NCBI GenBank assembly: GCA_965204245.1
Contig: CBDBED010000007.1
Span: forward strand, 149,094-213,093
Origin: JAAXIE01 sp965204245
GTDB lineage: Bacteria; Chloroflexota; Dehalococcoidia; Lucifugimonadales; JAAXIE01
Length of the DNA stretch: 64,000 nt
Direction of reading: 5' to 3'
A program made the translations under genes and the position numbers. Shown here one piece after another: positions 8,687 through 18,302 of this stretch. The notes under the pieces are model-generated. The model was not told the origin of the DNA and did no database searches. It saw nothing but the letters and a program-made list of their open reading frames with translations. Each line of letters begins with the position of its first letter. Position 1 is the stretch's first letter.

Positions 8687-9586
8687 TCACCGCAACAGCG
8701 GTATGACCTCCTCACACAGCCTCTGCAACTGCCCTCTCCCCTTGGTGACCATCGAAAAAATCAGCGTCTCCACGCCAGCATCAAGGAAAGACTGCGCCCG
8801 CTCGGCACATTGCGCGGGTGTGCCGTGCAATGTGGACCGGTTCACGTCATAGGGAAAATCATAATATCGTGGCATCCGCGCACTAAGCACCGCCCGCGCC
8901 GCTGCCGCGTCATCATCTACGTGGATGTAGCAGAACTTGGCTGGCATAAGTTCCCTAATGGGCCTGCCTGCCGCTGACGCCTCTTCCCGCACCCGGGCCC
9001 ATCCCCGCGCGAACTCTTCCGCGTCAGTCGTGCTGGAGGCCAGCCACCCATCACCCACCGTTGCCACCCGCTTGTACACCGGGTCTGCCCTGCCTCCGAT
9101 CCAGACGGGCATGCGCTGCATTGGCCTTGGCTTCATCGTCCGCGCGTTTGGCGGTGGGAAGTCCTCCCCTTGGCCCCAAAAGTTCCGCATGGTCTGCAGC
9201 GTACCCATAAACTGGCTCACCCGCCTGCGCATCGGCGCGCCTATGGCGTCGTACTCATCCGGTCGCCCGCCGAGCGATGCGCCAACGATGAGCCTGCCGT
9301 TGGAGAGGTAGTCCAAGGTCGAGATAGTCTTGGCCAAGGACAAGGGATTACGCAGGTTGGCGCACAAAACGCTGGTGCCCAGCTTGATGGTATTGGTGCG
9401 GGCCGCCGCGAAAGACAACACCGTAAGGGCTTCCAGCATGTCTATTCGCCCGTGCAATAGCCGGTCCTCGACCCACACCGAGTGAAGCCCGAGGTCCTCG
9501 GCGGCCACGATATAGTCCGCCAGTTGTGCGGGGGTGGGAAGGTCGTCCCAGCCTACGTTGGGAAGATACACTCCGAACTGCGCCAT
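8687..9586 (-). CDS. LLM class F420-dependent oxidoreductase
   Basis: A 299-residue luciferase-like protein. It begins AQFGVYLPNVGW, then IKLGTSVLCANLRNPLSLAKTI and GRLIVGASLG, which are core motifs of the F420-dependent subgroup, and RMPVWIGGRADPVYKRVATVGDGW near residue 175. AGGAG precedes the ATG. It is probably the first gene of the minus-strand run that continues with the isochorismatase-like gene. It is divergent from the LLM gene at 9737. Confidence 0.9.
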   Translation of the reverse strand: MAQFGVYLPNVGWDDLPTPAQLADYIVAAEDLGLHSVWVEDRLLHGRIDMLEALTVLSFAAARTNTIKLGTSVLCANLRNPLSLAKTISTLDYLSNGRLIVGASLGGRPDEYDAIGAPMRRRVSQFMGTLQTMRNFWGQGEDFPPPNARTMKPRPMQRMPVWIGGRADPVYKRVATVGDGWLASSTTDAEEFARGWARVREEASAAGRPIRELMPAKFCYIHVDDDAAAARAVLSARMPRYYDFPYDVNRSTLHGTPAQCAERAQSFLDAGVETLIFSMVTKGRGQLQRLCEEVIPLLR

Positions 9587-9624
9587 GGCGCTCTCCTACA
9601 GGTATGAAGACTCGTGCATCGAGT

Positions 9625-9651
9625 TTGACAAAGACCAGCCGATGATACACT
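9625..9651 (+). promoter_or_regulatory. Possible promoter for the 9737 LLM gene
   Basis: A perfect TTGACA (9625-9630) lies in the divergent intergenic region. The best -10 candidate is TACACT (9646-9651) at a short 15-bp spacing. ACTATT at 9649 with 18 bp is an alternative. Confidence 0.35.
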
Positions 9652-9736
9652 ATTCTCGACAATCGGCGGCATGAGTTGTCCCCCCAAACCTTTAAGCTCT
9701 GGCCAGCTTTTGTCTGCACCCGGGAGGCATGGAAGT

Positions 9737-10921
9737 ATGCAGGTATTCGGTTTCGACCTTCTCCCCTACCCGGAGCATCTCGACCACCTCAAACAGGACG
9801 GCGAACTGCCCTTCCCCTTCCCCAAGGAGCACTTCGTGCCCGAGGTGGCCGTTAAGAATTACGAGGACCACCTTGAGGCTTGGAGCCTCATGGACGAGTT
9901 GGGGTTCGACGGCGTGGGGTTCAACGAACACCACGGCTCTCCCTACGGCATGATGACCTCCCCCAATATCATGGCCGCAGCAGCCTCCCAGCGCCTCAAA
10001 AAGGCCAAGATCCTGATCTACGGCAACCTTCTCCCTATTCACGAACCCCTCCGCTTGGCTGAGGAACTCTCCATGCTCGACTGCCTCACCGGCGGGCGTC
10101 TCATCTCCGGCTTTGCTCGAGGTATCCCCCGCGAGCACATGGTCTTCAACGTGGACATGGGCGAGTCCCGCGCCCGTTTCGAAGAGGCTTGGCAAATCAT
10201 CAAGCGGGCATGGACTGAAGAGGTCTTCTCCTATGAGGGCAATTTCTGGTCCTACAACGACGTCGCAATCTGGCCCCGCCCGGTGCAGCAACCCCACCCG
10301 CCCGTATGGGTGCCCGTCACCGTCAGCAAGGAGACTATCGAGTGGGCCGCCCGCGAGAACATACCCATCACTCCCGGTGCCATAGGCTCCCTTGAAGTGC
10401 GGCGCGACATGATCCGCTACTACGCCCGGCACCTCGACGAAAACGGCCACGAACTCACCCCCGGCCACATTGTCTGCGCCGCCAACGTGCACATTGCCGA
10501 CAGTCGCGAAGAGGCCCTGAAAACAGCGGGCCCCTACATGCTCTACTTCTTCCGCACCCTCTTCAGCCACGGCAACATCTACCAAGTCAATCGCCAGCAG
10601 GCCAGCGGTTACATCAGCCAGACCAACCTCGACTGGCTGGCCCCGGAGCGTCGTGAAGGGTTCCTCAAAGCCCTGCAGGGCTTCCGAGCCATTACCATGG
10701 AAGACATCGAACGTAACGACCGCCTCTGTTGGGGGTCGCCCGACGATGTCGCCGGTTCCATCATCGAGTTGGCCGATGCCCTAGGTGCAGGCACCATCAA
10801 CCTCATGTTCAACCAAGGCGCCATGCCCCACGACATGTACATGGGCCAAGTGGAGCGCTTCGGCCGCGAGGTGCTCCCTCAAATCCAAGCCCACCAAGTG
10901 AAAACGGCAATCGACTACTAG
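9737..10921 (+). CDS. LLM class flavin-dependent oxidoreductase
   Basis: A 394-residue luciferase-family protein of the longer subgroup. MQVFGFDLLPYPEHLDHL starts the barrel; VGFNEHHGSPYGMMTSPNIMAAAAS is the typical strand 2 region; GRLISGFARGIPREH follows. GGGAGG at 9722-9727 is 9 nt before ATG 9737, which decides the start over an earlier frame opening at 9671. A hairpin follows the stop codon, so the downstream transporter gene may be a separate unit. Confidence 0.9.
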   Translation: MQVFGFDLLPYPEHLDHLKQDGELPFPFPKEHFVPEVAVKNYEDHLEAWSLMDELGFDGVGFNEHHGSPYGMMTSPNIMAAAASQRLKKAKILIYGNLLPIHEPLRLAEELSMLDCLTGGRLISGFARGIPREHMVFNVDMGESRARFEEAWQIIKRAWTEEVFSYEGNFWSYNDVAIWPRPVQQPHPPVWVPVTVSKETIEWAARENIPITPGAIGSLEVRRDMIRYYARHLDENGHELTPGHIVCAANVHIADSREEALKTAGPYMLYFFRTLFSHGNIYQVNRQQASGYISQTNLDWLAPERREGFLKALQGFRAITMEDIERNDRLCWGSPDDVAGSIIELADALGAGTINLMFNQGAMPHDMYMGQVERFGREVLPQIQAHQVKTAIDY

Positions 10922-10952
10922 CCAAGCGGTTAACCACTGGTCGAACGTATCA

Positions 10953-10979
10953 AGGAGGCTCTAAACCCACGAGCCTCCT
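10953..10979 (+). terminator. Strong hairpin between the LLM and solute-binding protein genes
   Basis: Arms AGGAGGCTC (10953-10961) and GAGCCTCCT (10971-10979) are perfect, with a 9-nt loop. No immediate U tract follows; a short TTTT comes about 15 nt later. It may be a terminator or a 5' leader structure. Confidence 0.42.
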
Positions 10980-11009
10980 GCCCGCCCAAATCTATTTTAG
11001 GAGGAGCTT

Positions 11010-12917
11010 ATGTCAACTCTGGTGCGACCCGGCCCCGTAATCATCCTTCTCTGTCTGTTATTGGTTGGAATCATCGTAGCCTGTGGCGAGGAGGCGACCC
11101 CAACAGCCGCCCCTGCTACTGACGCGCCTGCTGCCACTCAGGCTCAAGCCCCTGCCACCGCTGCCCCGGCAGCCACTGCAGCAGCCCAGACCGCCGCCCC
11201 GGCAGCCACTCAAGCTCCAGCGGCAGTGACCGCCACCCCCACGGCAGCACCCGCGCCCGCGCCCGCCGGTACTCCGGTTCCCACTGTGGGACCCACAGGC
11301 ACCCTCAATGTGGCTGTAGAAGACTTTGCCCAACCCATCTTCGTCCTTCACAGCCAGCCTTTCGTTGAGGCAAGGTACGACAACATCATCACCCACGAAA
11401 GCATGTTCGCTAACGACCCCGACGGCAATGTGGTGCCTCTACTGGTAACCGATTGGAGCCTCAGCCCCGATGCCTTGGTGGCCACCTTCAACCTTCGCCA
11501 AGGCGTGCCTTGGCACGACCAGTATGGGGACTGGGGCGAATTCAATGCCGACGACTTGATTTGGTCCTTGGAGGACATCACCCAGCCAGCTACACCCCAC
11601 CCTGCATCCGGCAACATCCGCCGCGTGTTCATGTGTGAGGAATGTTCTCTCGCCAAGCTGGACGACTATACCGTCCAACTCACCCGTTCCACCCCTACCT
11701 TCGAGATCGACTGGTATAGCAGGGCCCCTAATCCCACCAGCATGGCCATCCACAGCAAAGTGCACTACGACACGGTAGGCGAGGACACGGCTACAACCTT
11801 CCAGTCCGTGGGCACTGGCCCTTGGCAACTCGTGGAAATCAGGCCTGGAGATATCAAGCGCGCAGAGGCTGTCCCAAACCACTGGCGCAAGACCCCTGAG
11901 TTCGCCGAGTTGGTATGGCACGAGTTCACCGAGCAGTCCACCATGCTGGCCAACTTCCTCACCGACAAGTTGGATGCCGCCCAGTTCGAGTTGGACAGTA
12001 TCCAAGCCGTGCGCCTCGAGGACAATCCCGACCACAAATTCATGGTCTTCCCCGGTGGCAGCCAGGTCACCATGCACCTGCTGGGCCAGCACTACAACAA
12101 CGACCACCCAGCCCACAACCCCGATGCGGAAGGCAACATCAAAGTTCCCCTAGGCGACGACCCTTTCGACTGCACGTACGCCTGGGTTGCCTGCAACCGC
12201 GATGTCAACTCCCCTGAGTGGGAACAGGCCAGAAAGGTGCGCTTGGCGATGAGCCTAGCCATCGACCGCCAAAAGCTGGTCAACAACGTTGCCCTAGGCG
12301 AAGGCGAACCCCACCACGTGCGCGAGTTCTTGGGCTACGACGCCCGGCAGAAGCAGTTTGGCCTGGACAAGTTGAAGGTGGAATTCGACTTGGACCGCGC
12401 CCGTGAGCTTATGGCCGAGGCCGGCTTCCCTGATGGCTTTGAGACTAACGCCACCCTCACTGCTGGCACCAGCGCAACAGTTACCCAAGCTGTGGCCACC
12501 ATGTGGGAGGAAATCGGAATCACGACTTCCCAGAACACGCTCCCTTATTCTGCTTTCCGCCCCAACTTGGTCAACCGTACAGCCAAGGGTGTCTGGACCC
12601 AAGCTTTCCCGCCCTCGGACCCCGAGCCCATAGTCGGGTACAACATCCTCCACAGCTCTGAGGGCGCCCTCACCTTCAGCTTCGAGCATCCAGACTTCCA
12701 AGCCATGCTCGACGAGGCCAACACCCTCATCGACCCCGATGCGCGCTGGGGAAAGCAGGCTGAGATGGCTAAGTGGATTTTCGATCACACCATACTCATC
12801 ATGCTCTACGGTGAGAACATCGTCTGGCCCCTCGGCCCCAAGGTCGACCCTTGGCGGCCGCTTGCTGGCAACAGGAACTGGCTCAGCAACTGGGAATACG
12901 CTCCCCATCGCCAGTAA
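11010..12917 (+). CDS. ABC transporter substrate-binding lipoprotein, family 5 (peptide/nickel type)
   Basis: A 635-residue secreted lipoprotein. Residues 10-24 are a signal peptide ending in a lipobox with Cys25 (GIIVAC). A roughly 60-residue Ala/Pro/Thr-rich linker follows, then a family 5 solute-binding domain with YDNIITHESMF, LVTDWSLSPD and ATFNLRQGVPWHD typical of DppA/OppA proteins. The protein would capture a ligand outside the membrane for an ABC importer. No permease or ATPase gene is adjacent, which is odd. AGGAGGAGCTT precedes the ATG and a clear terminator follows the gene. Confidence 0.9.
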   Translation: MSTLVRPGPVIILLCLLLVGIIVACGEEATPTAAPATDAPAATQAQAPATAAPAATAAAQTAAPAATQAPAAVTATPTAAPAPAPAGTPVPTVGPTGTLNVAVEDFAQPIFVLHSQPFVEARYDNIITHESMFANDPDGNVVPLLVTDWSLSPDALVATFNLRQGVPWHDQYGDWGEFNADDLIWSLEDITQPATPHPASGNIRRVFMCEECSLAKLDDYTVQLTRSTPTFEIDWYSRAPNPTSMAIHSKVHYDTVGEDTATTFQSVGTGPWQLVEIRPGDIKRAEAVPNHWRKTPEFAELVWHEFTEQSTMLANFLTDKLDAAQFELDSIQAVRLEDNPDHKFMVFPGGSQVTMHLLGQHYNNDHPAHNPDAEGNIKVPLGDDPFDCTYAWVACNRDVNSPEWEQARKVRLAMSLAIDRQKLVNNVALGEGEPHHVREFLGYDARQKQFGLDKLKVEFDLDRARELMAEAGFPDGFETNATLTAGTSATVTQAVATMWEEIGITTSQNTLPYSAFRPNLVNRTAKGVWTQAFPPSDPEPIVGYNILHSSEGALTFSFEHPDFQAMLDEANTLIDPDARWGKQAEMAKWIFDHTILIMLYGENIVWPLGPKVDPWRPLAGNRNWLSNWEYAPHRQ

Positions 12918-12940
12918 CCCGCTTCCCGCGCGAAGTGAAA

Positions 12941-12976
12941 GAGGGGTGTCCCGAAAATGGGACACCCCTCTTCTTC
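12941..12976 (+). terminator. Rho-independent terminator after the solute-binding protein gene
   Basis: A perfect 12-bp stem (GAGGGGTGTCCC at 12941-12952 with its complement at 12959-12970), a 6-nt loop and a following TTCTTCT. A convergent amidase gene ends 20 bp further, so it may serve both strands. Confidence 0.82.
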
Positions 12977-12996
12977 TCAGCAACCCACGGAGCCCG

Positions 12997-14415
12997 CTAG
13001 TCCAGCGACGGTGGTCTCACATGGTGCCAAGGCTTCGCCTGCTCAAAAGCAGCCGAAGCCCGCAGCACCGTAGCTTCATCCCCTCGACGCCCGATAATAT
13101 GCAGGCCAATCGGCAACCCATCCGACGAGAATCCACAAGGTACAGTGGCAGCAGGCTGACCCGTGAGATTGAAGGCCACCGTCAGGTTGGGGAATATCCA
13201 CTGGGGGTGCACCTCTTTCCCGCCGACCATGGTCGGCGGTTGCCCCACGGGTGGCGCGACCATCCCCATCGTTGGCGTCAGCAGCAGGTCGTACTCATCC
13301 AGCAGGTCGTCCAACTGCGTACGCATTACCTCCACCGCTCGCAGGGCCCGCGAGAAATCGGCCCCAGTGGTGTTATAGCCATGGTCCAAAGCCTGGTTCA
13401 CGTAGTCCATAAGCTCGTCCCTATGGTCGTCCAGCACCCCTTCATAAGCAGCCACCATACTGGGACGTGAGATATCGAGATAGGCAGCCATCGGGTGCTC
13501 CAACCTCAAACCGCACTCCGTCACGCTCGCCCCCAACTCTTGAAACAGGTAGGCGGCAGCACTGGAAGCCTGTAACACCTCCTCGTCTACTGCCCCAAAC
13601 CCCATATCAGCACTCCAAGCGAACCTCAAGCCTCTAGCCCCCTGTTCCAGCCCGGCAGAAAAATCAGGTGGAGTTTCCCGCAGCGAGGTAGGATCTCCGG
13701 CATCGCGTCCCGACATCACCTGCAACAACGCAGCCGCATCAGCCACATAGCGGGTGATTGGCCCCGACTGTGCTGTAATATGCGGACTGGGGCGGTCTGG
13801 GCTCCCAACGAACGGCACCCGCCCTTGGGTGGGCTTAATCCCGTAGATGCCACACAGACTCGCCGGTATCCGTATCGACCCTGCTCCATCCGAGCCAATG
13901 GCGATGGGCGCCAGCCCAGCAGCCACCGCCGAGGCAGACCCACCGCTCGACCCACCCGGCGTGCGACTCGTATCCCAAGGATTCCGACACGAATCACCCA
14001 GCTTGTTGGTGGTCGTCCCCGACGGCCCGAATTCCGGCGTGTTGGTCTTCCCCAAGATAACGGCCCCGGCTTCCCTGACCCGGCCCACACCAACGGCATC
14101 GCGGGCAGGCACATGGTCCTTGAACACCAGTGACCCCCAGGTAGTGCGTATCCCCGCCGTCGCCTCGAGGTCCTTGATGGCAATGGGCATACCCAGCAAC
14201 GGCCCTCGCTCACCCCGCCCGATGGCCTCCTCCGCGCGCCGGGCCGACTCTATAGCGTAGTCCCCCGTAACGGTAAGAAAGGCGTTTAGTCTCGGGTTCA
14301 ACGCCTCAATGCGCCTCAGATAAAGCTCCGCCAGCTCCACAGGAGACAGCTTCCCTGCATCCATCATTTCCCGCAGTTCCACCGCCGAAGAATACGCTAG
14401 CTCCGCATCCGCCAT
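12997..14415 (-). CDS. Amidase signature family protein
   Basis: A 472-residue amidase. The canonical GGSSGGSASAVAAG loop is complete; Lys81 (AIKDLE), Ser157 and Ser180 (SDGAGSIRIP) form the expected triad. It matches the consensus better than the amidase at 386. GGAGG precedes the ATG. A strong hairpin separates it from the hydrolase gene upstream. The substrate is unknown. Confidence 0.92.
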   Translation of the reverse strand: MADAELAYSSAVELREMMDAGKLSPVELAELYLRRIEALNPRLNAFLTVTGDYAIESARRAEEAIGRGERGPLLGMPIAIKDLEATAGIRTTWGSLVFKDHVPARDAVGVGRVREAGAVILGKTNTPEFGPSGTTTNKLGDSCRNPWDTSRTPGGSSGGSASAVAAGLAPIAIGSDGAGSIRIPASLCGIYGIKPTQGRVPFVGSPDRPSPHITAQSGPITRYVADAAALLQVMSGRDAGDPTSLRETPPDFSAGLEQGARGLRFAWSADMGFGAVDEEVLQASSAAAYLFQELGASVTECGLRLEHPMAAYLDISRPSMVAAYEGVLDDHRDELMDYVNQALDHGYNTTGADFSRALRAVEVMRTQLDDLLDEYDLLLTPTMGMVAPPVGQPPTMVGGKEVHPQWIFPNLTVAFNLTGQPAATVPCGFSSDGLPIGLHIIGRRGDEATVLRASAAFEQAKPWHHVRPPSLD

Positions 14416-14446
14416 TTCAATCCCTCCTCCATCAGGTTCGTTATTA

Positions 14447-14490
14447 CTAAAAGCGCGACCCCTCCACCGGCATCACCTGTGGAGGGGTCG
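14447..14490 (-). terminator. Rho-independent terminator of the 14519 hydrolase gene
   Basis: A perfect 12-bp stem (14456-14467 with 14479-14490) has an 11-nt loop. On the minus strand it is followed by CGCTTTTAG. It lies just after the hydrolase gene and before the amidase gene, so the two are likely separate transcripts. Confidence 0.68.
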
Positions 14491-14518
14491 TCCATTTCTC
14501 AGGTTCTATACTGGAGTC

Positions 14519-15367
14519 TTAAGCGTTTCGCGCTAGGAACTCCCGCACCGCTTGCGTGAACCCCGTCGGGTTCTCCTCCATCACCATGTGGTGCGCCGCC
14601 TCCACCTCAGCCAACTCCCCCTTGGGTAGCGCCTCCACCATCTGGGCAGCGACCGCCGGTGGCAGCGCATCCGTCTCCATCCCTCTCACCACCAAGGTAG
14701 GGCAGGGGATACGAGGCAAAGCTGGCCACAAGTCCACGTTTTCTTGGGTGCGTCCCTGACGCCATTGCGCCCGCACCTCGGGATCGTAACGCCAGCCCAG
14801 CTTGCCGTTTGGCAGTTCCATGGTCTGGTACTTCAACCGGTTGCGCAGCACAGCTTCCGGAGGCCGGGTGTTCTCCTTGCGCATGTAGGTATACAGGGCC
14901 TCGAAGTCATCAAACTCTTCCGGCACCTTGGCCAACTCCTGCGCGATTCGCGGCCCATCCTCAGTCCTCCCCGGCGGCAGGTCTACCAACACCAGCCGGC
15001 TCACCGTATCGGGGTACGTGCTCGCGTACATCATGCTGTTCTTGGAGCCCATGGAATGGCCCACAAGGATGAAGTTGGTCAGGCCAAGGTTATGAGTGAT
15101 CCCCCGTATGTCGGCGGCCATACTGTGGATTGAATAATCGCCGTCGGGAGCCCAATCGGTGAAGCACCTGCCCCGCTGGTCGACGCAAATCAGGTGATAA
15201 TCGTCGACCATTCCCTCGGCAAAGGCGTCCCATGTATGCCCATGACCACGCAGCCCGTGAAGGCACACTATGGTCGGCGCGGCTGGGTTACCCCACTCCA
15301 GATAATGGAAGTTCAGGCCGTTGGCCTTCACGTAAGCATCCGTGTACCTAGCACTGGTCGTTGCCAT
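14519..15367 (-). CDS. Alpha/beta hydrolase
   Basis: A 282-residue alpha/beta hydrolase fold protein. The nucleophile elbow is LVGHSMGSKN (Ser105), the oxyanion region is VCLHGLRGHGHTWD, the acid lies in GMETDALPP and the His in AAHHMVMEENP. It begins after GGAGGGCTAC. It is a close paralogue of the next gene upstream (same length, shared HGLRGHxHTWD and EWG motifs), so the pair arose by tandem duplication. The substrate is unknown. Confidence 0.88.
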   Translation of the reverse strand: MATTSARYTDAYVKANGLNFHYLEWGNPAAPTIVCLHGLRGHGHTWDAFAEGMVDDYHLICVDQRGRCFTDWAPDGDYSIHSMAADIRGITHNLGLTNFILVGHSMGSKNSMMYASTYPDTVSRLVLVDLPPGRTEDGPRIAQELAKVPEEFDDFEALYTYMRKENTRPPEAVLRNRLKYQTMELPNGKLGWRYDPEVRAQWRQGRTQENVDLWPALPRIPCPTLVVRGMETDALPPAVAAQMVEALPKGELAEVEAAHHMVMEENPTGFTQAVREFLARNA

Positions 15368-15407
15368 GTAGCCCTCCGCTGGATGATTGCCTGTCCGGAA
15401 CAGGACC

Positions 15408-16256
15408 CTACCCGGTGCGTTCCAGCCACTCCTTCACCACTTGGGTGAACTTGTCCGGGTTCTCCTCCATCACCATGTGGGCCGCCCTCTCCACCTCCAC
15501 CACCTCGGCTTGCGCCATAACCTGCGTCATACGCTCCGCCACGGCCATCGGCAGAATATCCGTCTCCGTCCCCCGCACGATGAGCGTAGGACAAGGTATG
15601 TTGGCAACAAAGGGCCACAAGTCCTCCGCAACTGGCCTGCGGTCCTCCCGCCACTGCTGGCGCACCTCAAGGTCATACCGCCAGCCAATCTTCCCATTGG
15701 GCAGAACCTTGCTCTGATAGGTGGTGCGGCGCCGCAGCACATCCTCCGGGCACAGAGGGTTCGACCTCTTCTGCGCCTCGATAAGCTCCTCAAAGGAGTC
15801 ATACTCCTCTTTCGCGTTGATCATCTCTTGCCGTATCCGGGCGCCCCCTCGCGGGTCTCCCTCCGGCCCAATGTCCACCAGTATCAGCTTGCGCACCTTC
15901 TCAGGATGCGTTCCCGCGTACAGCATGCTGTTGCGTCCGCCCATGGAGTGACCCATGAGCACGAAGTTGTCCAGCCCCAGGCCGTCAATGGCTCCTTCTA
16001 TGTCCGCCAGAAACGCAGCCCCCGTGTAGTTGCCGTCTGGCGCCCAGTCGCTGTCCCCGCGTCCTCGCTGGCTGAATGAATAGATGTGGTACTGGGACGA
16101 CATGGGCTCAGAGAAGCTATCCCAAGTATGCGCATGTCCCCTCAACCCATGCAGGGCCACCAAGGGCGGTGCCGATGGGTCGCCCCACTCGATATAGTGC
16201 AACTTGATGCCATTGGTGTTGACGGTGCGGTCGAGGAACTTCACCTGAGTGGTCAT
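15408..16256 (-). CDS. Alpha/beta hydrolase (tandem paralogue)
   Basis: A 282-residue alpha/beta hydrolase with nucleophile Ser104 in VLMGHSMGGRNS, acid in GTETDILP and His in AAHMVMEENPDKF. AAGGAGGC precedes the ATG. It lies 40 bp upstream of its paralogue at 14519 and both end in a similar MVMEENP...F(T)Q helix, so the duplicates are probably in one operon. Confidence 0.88.
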   Translation of the reverse strand: MTTQVKFLDRTVNTNGIKLHYIEWGDPSAPPLVALHGLRGHAHTWDSFSEPMSSQYHIYSFSQRGRGDSDWAPDGNYTGAAFLADIEGAIDGLGLDNFVLMGHSMGGRNSMLYAGTHPEKVRKLILVDIGPEGDPRGGARIRQEMINAKEEYDSFEELIEAQKRSNPLCPEDVLRRRTTYQSKVLPNGKIGWRYDLEVRQQWREDRRPVAEDLWPFVANIPCPTLIVRGTETDILPMAVAERMTQVMAQAEVVEVERAAHMVMEENPDKFTQVVKEWLERTG

Positions 16257-16305
16257 GGAAGCCTCCTTGCTCTCTTCATCGGTGCCCGCTGGCTTTGAGC
16301 AGCGC

Positions 16306-16905
16306 CTACCTGCTAGCCGTCCCCTCCCTGTTCTCCAATCGTGTCCCAGGGTTCACGACTCTTTGGAGGTCGCCGTTCCGTTGAATCTGGTCAATGTCCC
16401 AGACCTCGCCGAAATTCAGTGAGCGCGGGCAGTGCCCATACGCTTCCTCCACCTCTACCAAAAGCCCCTGAATCACCATTGTCCGGTCATCAGGATTGAA
16501 GACATCGGCATCGATCTGCATCTTCTTCACCTCGTCCGCATCCAGAATGCGGACCTTGCCGTTCACCCGCGCCACATCGGCGCAGCCGGGGATGAAGAAC
16601 ACAATCCCGATATGAGGGTTGTCGATGATATTCAGATAGGACTGGAACAGCTTGTTGCCCGCAATGTCCGGTATCAGCAGGTGGCTGTCATCCAGAATCT
16701 TGACGAACCCAGGCTTCCCCCCCTTGGGTGAGGCGTCGCAATGCCCCTCACCGTTTGAAGTTGCAATGACGACGAACGGCGACTCCACGATGAAGTTACG
16801 CACAAGCTCAGGCAGTTCATCCTTCACCTTGTTGGCCGCCCGCTCAGCAGGCATCCCAAACTTCGCATTCAACGGGTTGTCCAGATTCGGTTGTACAGTC
16901 GTCAT
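16306..16905 (-). CDS. Pyridoxamine 5'-phosphate oxidase family protein
   Basis: A 199-residue split-barrel flavin-binding protein. The SPFVVIATSNGEGHCDASPKGG region near residues 42-63 and the following LLIPDIAGNKLFQSYLNIIDNPHIGIVFFIPG are typical of the MSMEG_1061-type PNPOx-like family, which may use FMN, F420 or haem. GGGAGTAG precedes the ATG. The HEPN-like gene ends 6 bp downstream of another gene end on the same strand, so the two probably share a transcript. Confidence 0.85.
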   Translation of the reverse strand: MTTVQPNLDNPLNAKFGMPAERAANKVKDELPELVRNFIVESPFVVIATSNGEGHCDASPKGGKPGFVKILDDSHLLIPDIAGNKLFQSYLNIIDNPHIGIVFFIPGCADVARVNGKVRILDADEVKKMQIDADVFNPDDRTMVIQGLLVEVEEAYGHCPRSLNFGEVWDIDQIQRNGDLQRVVNPGTRLENREGTASR

Positions 16906-16911
16906 ACGCTT

Positions 16912-17313
16912 CTACTCCCTGGATGTATTTTGGGCCAAGGAAACCAACTGGTCGACGAAGTCACGCACTAGCGGCGCGTCCTCATCCAACTGGTACTCTT
17001 GCATGAACCCGTGGTAGAAATTGGCATGGAATTTCTCCGCCAACCCAAAAGCGAGTCGGAGCGACCGGTCATTGTATTCATCCGCAAGCTGTCTCACGGA
17101 CGACTTCAACAAATAGTGACTCCCACACTTCCAGTCGCGGATAAGCGCATTAGCCATGACAGCATGACTCGCAGCCCCCCACAGCTTCTCCGAGCCTTGC
17201 AAAGAATCGCCGGACGCCAACTCTTGCCGCGACTGCTCCAAGAAAAGCAGGGCAGTCGCGATGTGCTCCTCTGCTGTCATATCCAGTGCCGTATCAAAGT
17301 CCGCCGTAGTCAC
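16912..17313 (-). CDS. Small helical protein, PaREP1/HEPN-like
   Basis: A 133-residue protein with a GTG start. It is all-helical with TAEEHIATALLFLEQSRQ, then GSEKLWGAASHAVMANAL, a pattern I associate with PaREP1/SAV_6107-type HEPN proteins. Many HEPN proteins are RNases or partners of nucleotidyltransferases, but no RxxxxH active site is obvious here. It ends 6 bp before the PNPOx gene start. The function is unknown and the family call is moderate. Confidence 0.6.
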   Translation of the reverse strand: MTTADFDTALDMTAEEHIATALLFLEQSRQELASGDSLQGSEKLWGAASHAVMANALIRDWKCGSHYLLKSSVRQLADEYNDRSLRLAFGLAEKFHANFYHGFMQEYQLDEDAPLVRDFVDQLVSLAQNTSRE

Positions 17314-17432
17314 AGCAAAGCGCTCTCAAGGGAATGGTACTAAGGGGCATCGGCCGCACACTAGCAGATATCCCCCTATTTGACAATGGAACACTCGCCG
17401 ATGTCGGGTTCCCATCATGCACCCCGTCCCCG

Positions 17433-18302
17433 TCACCTCGTCATCGACGGCGCACCCGCCACCGGCAACTCATGGGCGGACCACCGGCCAGCCTCCACCG
17501 CAGTCAGAAAGTCCAGCACGACCCGGTTGTACAGGTCAGGCTCCTCCAGATTGATGGTATGCCCCGACTGCGGCAGCACCGAAAGCCCAGCCGTCGGTAT
17601 GTTCCGCTTCATAAACACCGCGGCGTCTACGCAAGGCTCATCCTCATCCCCAATCATGATCAGGGTCGGCACCGTCAGCCTGTTCATCCGCTCTTTCAAA
17701 TCGAAGATGGACGGCCTCTTGATCTGCACGCCCCGGAACGTGTTCGCAGCCCCGATGGAAGAGTGCTCCGCCAGCGCATCCCGAAACTCCTGCCAGCCCA
17801 TCGGGTCCTTCCTCTGGAACTGTATCCGTGCCGGCCCCGTCGCATAATCGTCCGCCACCACGTTCATCCCCTCACTCTCGAACCGCTTGGCATTGGCCTC
17901 CGCCTCCGCCTTCCAAGCCTCCGAGTTCACCGACCCGCTACCCGCAGCCGCCACAATCAATGAACGGCACATCTCCGGATGAGTCAACCCAAAGTGCAGC
18001 GCAAGGCTCCCCCCCATCGACAACCCGCCTATGTGTCCCTGCTGAACCCCCAAGTGCGCCAGCAACGCCCGCAGGTCCTCCACCGCTTGCTCCTGCGTAT
18101 ACGCCGAAACGTCCTCAGGAACATCTGACGGCGGATATCCACGGGCATTGTAGGTGATCACTTGGTAGCGACGCGCGAAGAACCGCACTTGCGACTCCCA
18201 GCTACGATAGTCCCCCGCAAATTCATGCGCCCATACCAACGGATACCCCTCGCCTGTCACCTCGTAATACAGCTTGACACCATCCACGGACACATAGGGC
18301 AT
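17433..18302 (-). CDS. Alpha/beta hydrolase
   Basis: A 289-residue alpha/beta hydrolase with Ser95 in IGGLSMGGSL, acid in GDEDEPC and His in SGHTINLEEPDLYN. GGAG at 18309-18312 is 6 nt before ATG 18302, so this start is preferred over an in-frame GTG at 18314. It is more distant from the tandem pair at 14519/15408. It is divergent from the small gene at 18396. Confidence 0.87.
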   Translation of the reverse strand: MPYVSVDGVKLYYEVTGEGYPLVWAHEFAGDYRSWESQVRFFARRYQVITYNARGYPPSDVPEDVSAYTQEQAVEDLRALLAHLGVQQGHIGGLSMGGSLALHFGLTHPEMCRSLIVAAAGSGSVNSEAWKAEAEANAKRFESEGMNVVADDYATGPARIQFQRKDPMGWQEFRDALAEHSSIGAANTFRGVQIKRPSIFDLKERMNRLTVPTLIMIGDEDEPCVDAAVFMKRNIPTAGLSVLPQSGHTINLEEPDLYNRVVLDFLTAVEAGRWSAHELPVAGAPSMTR

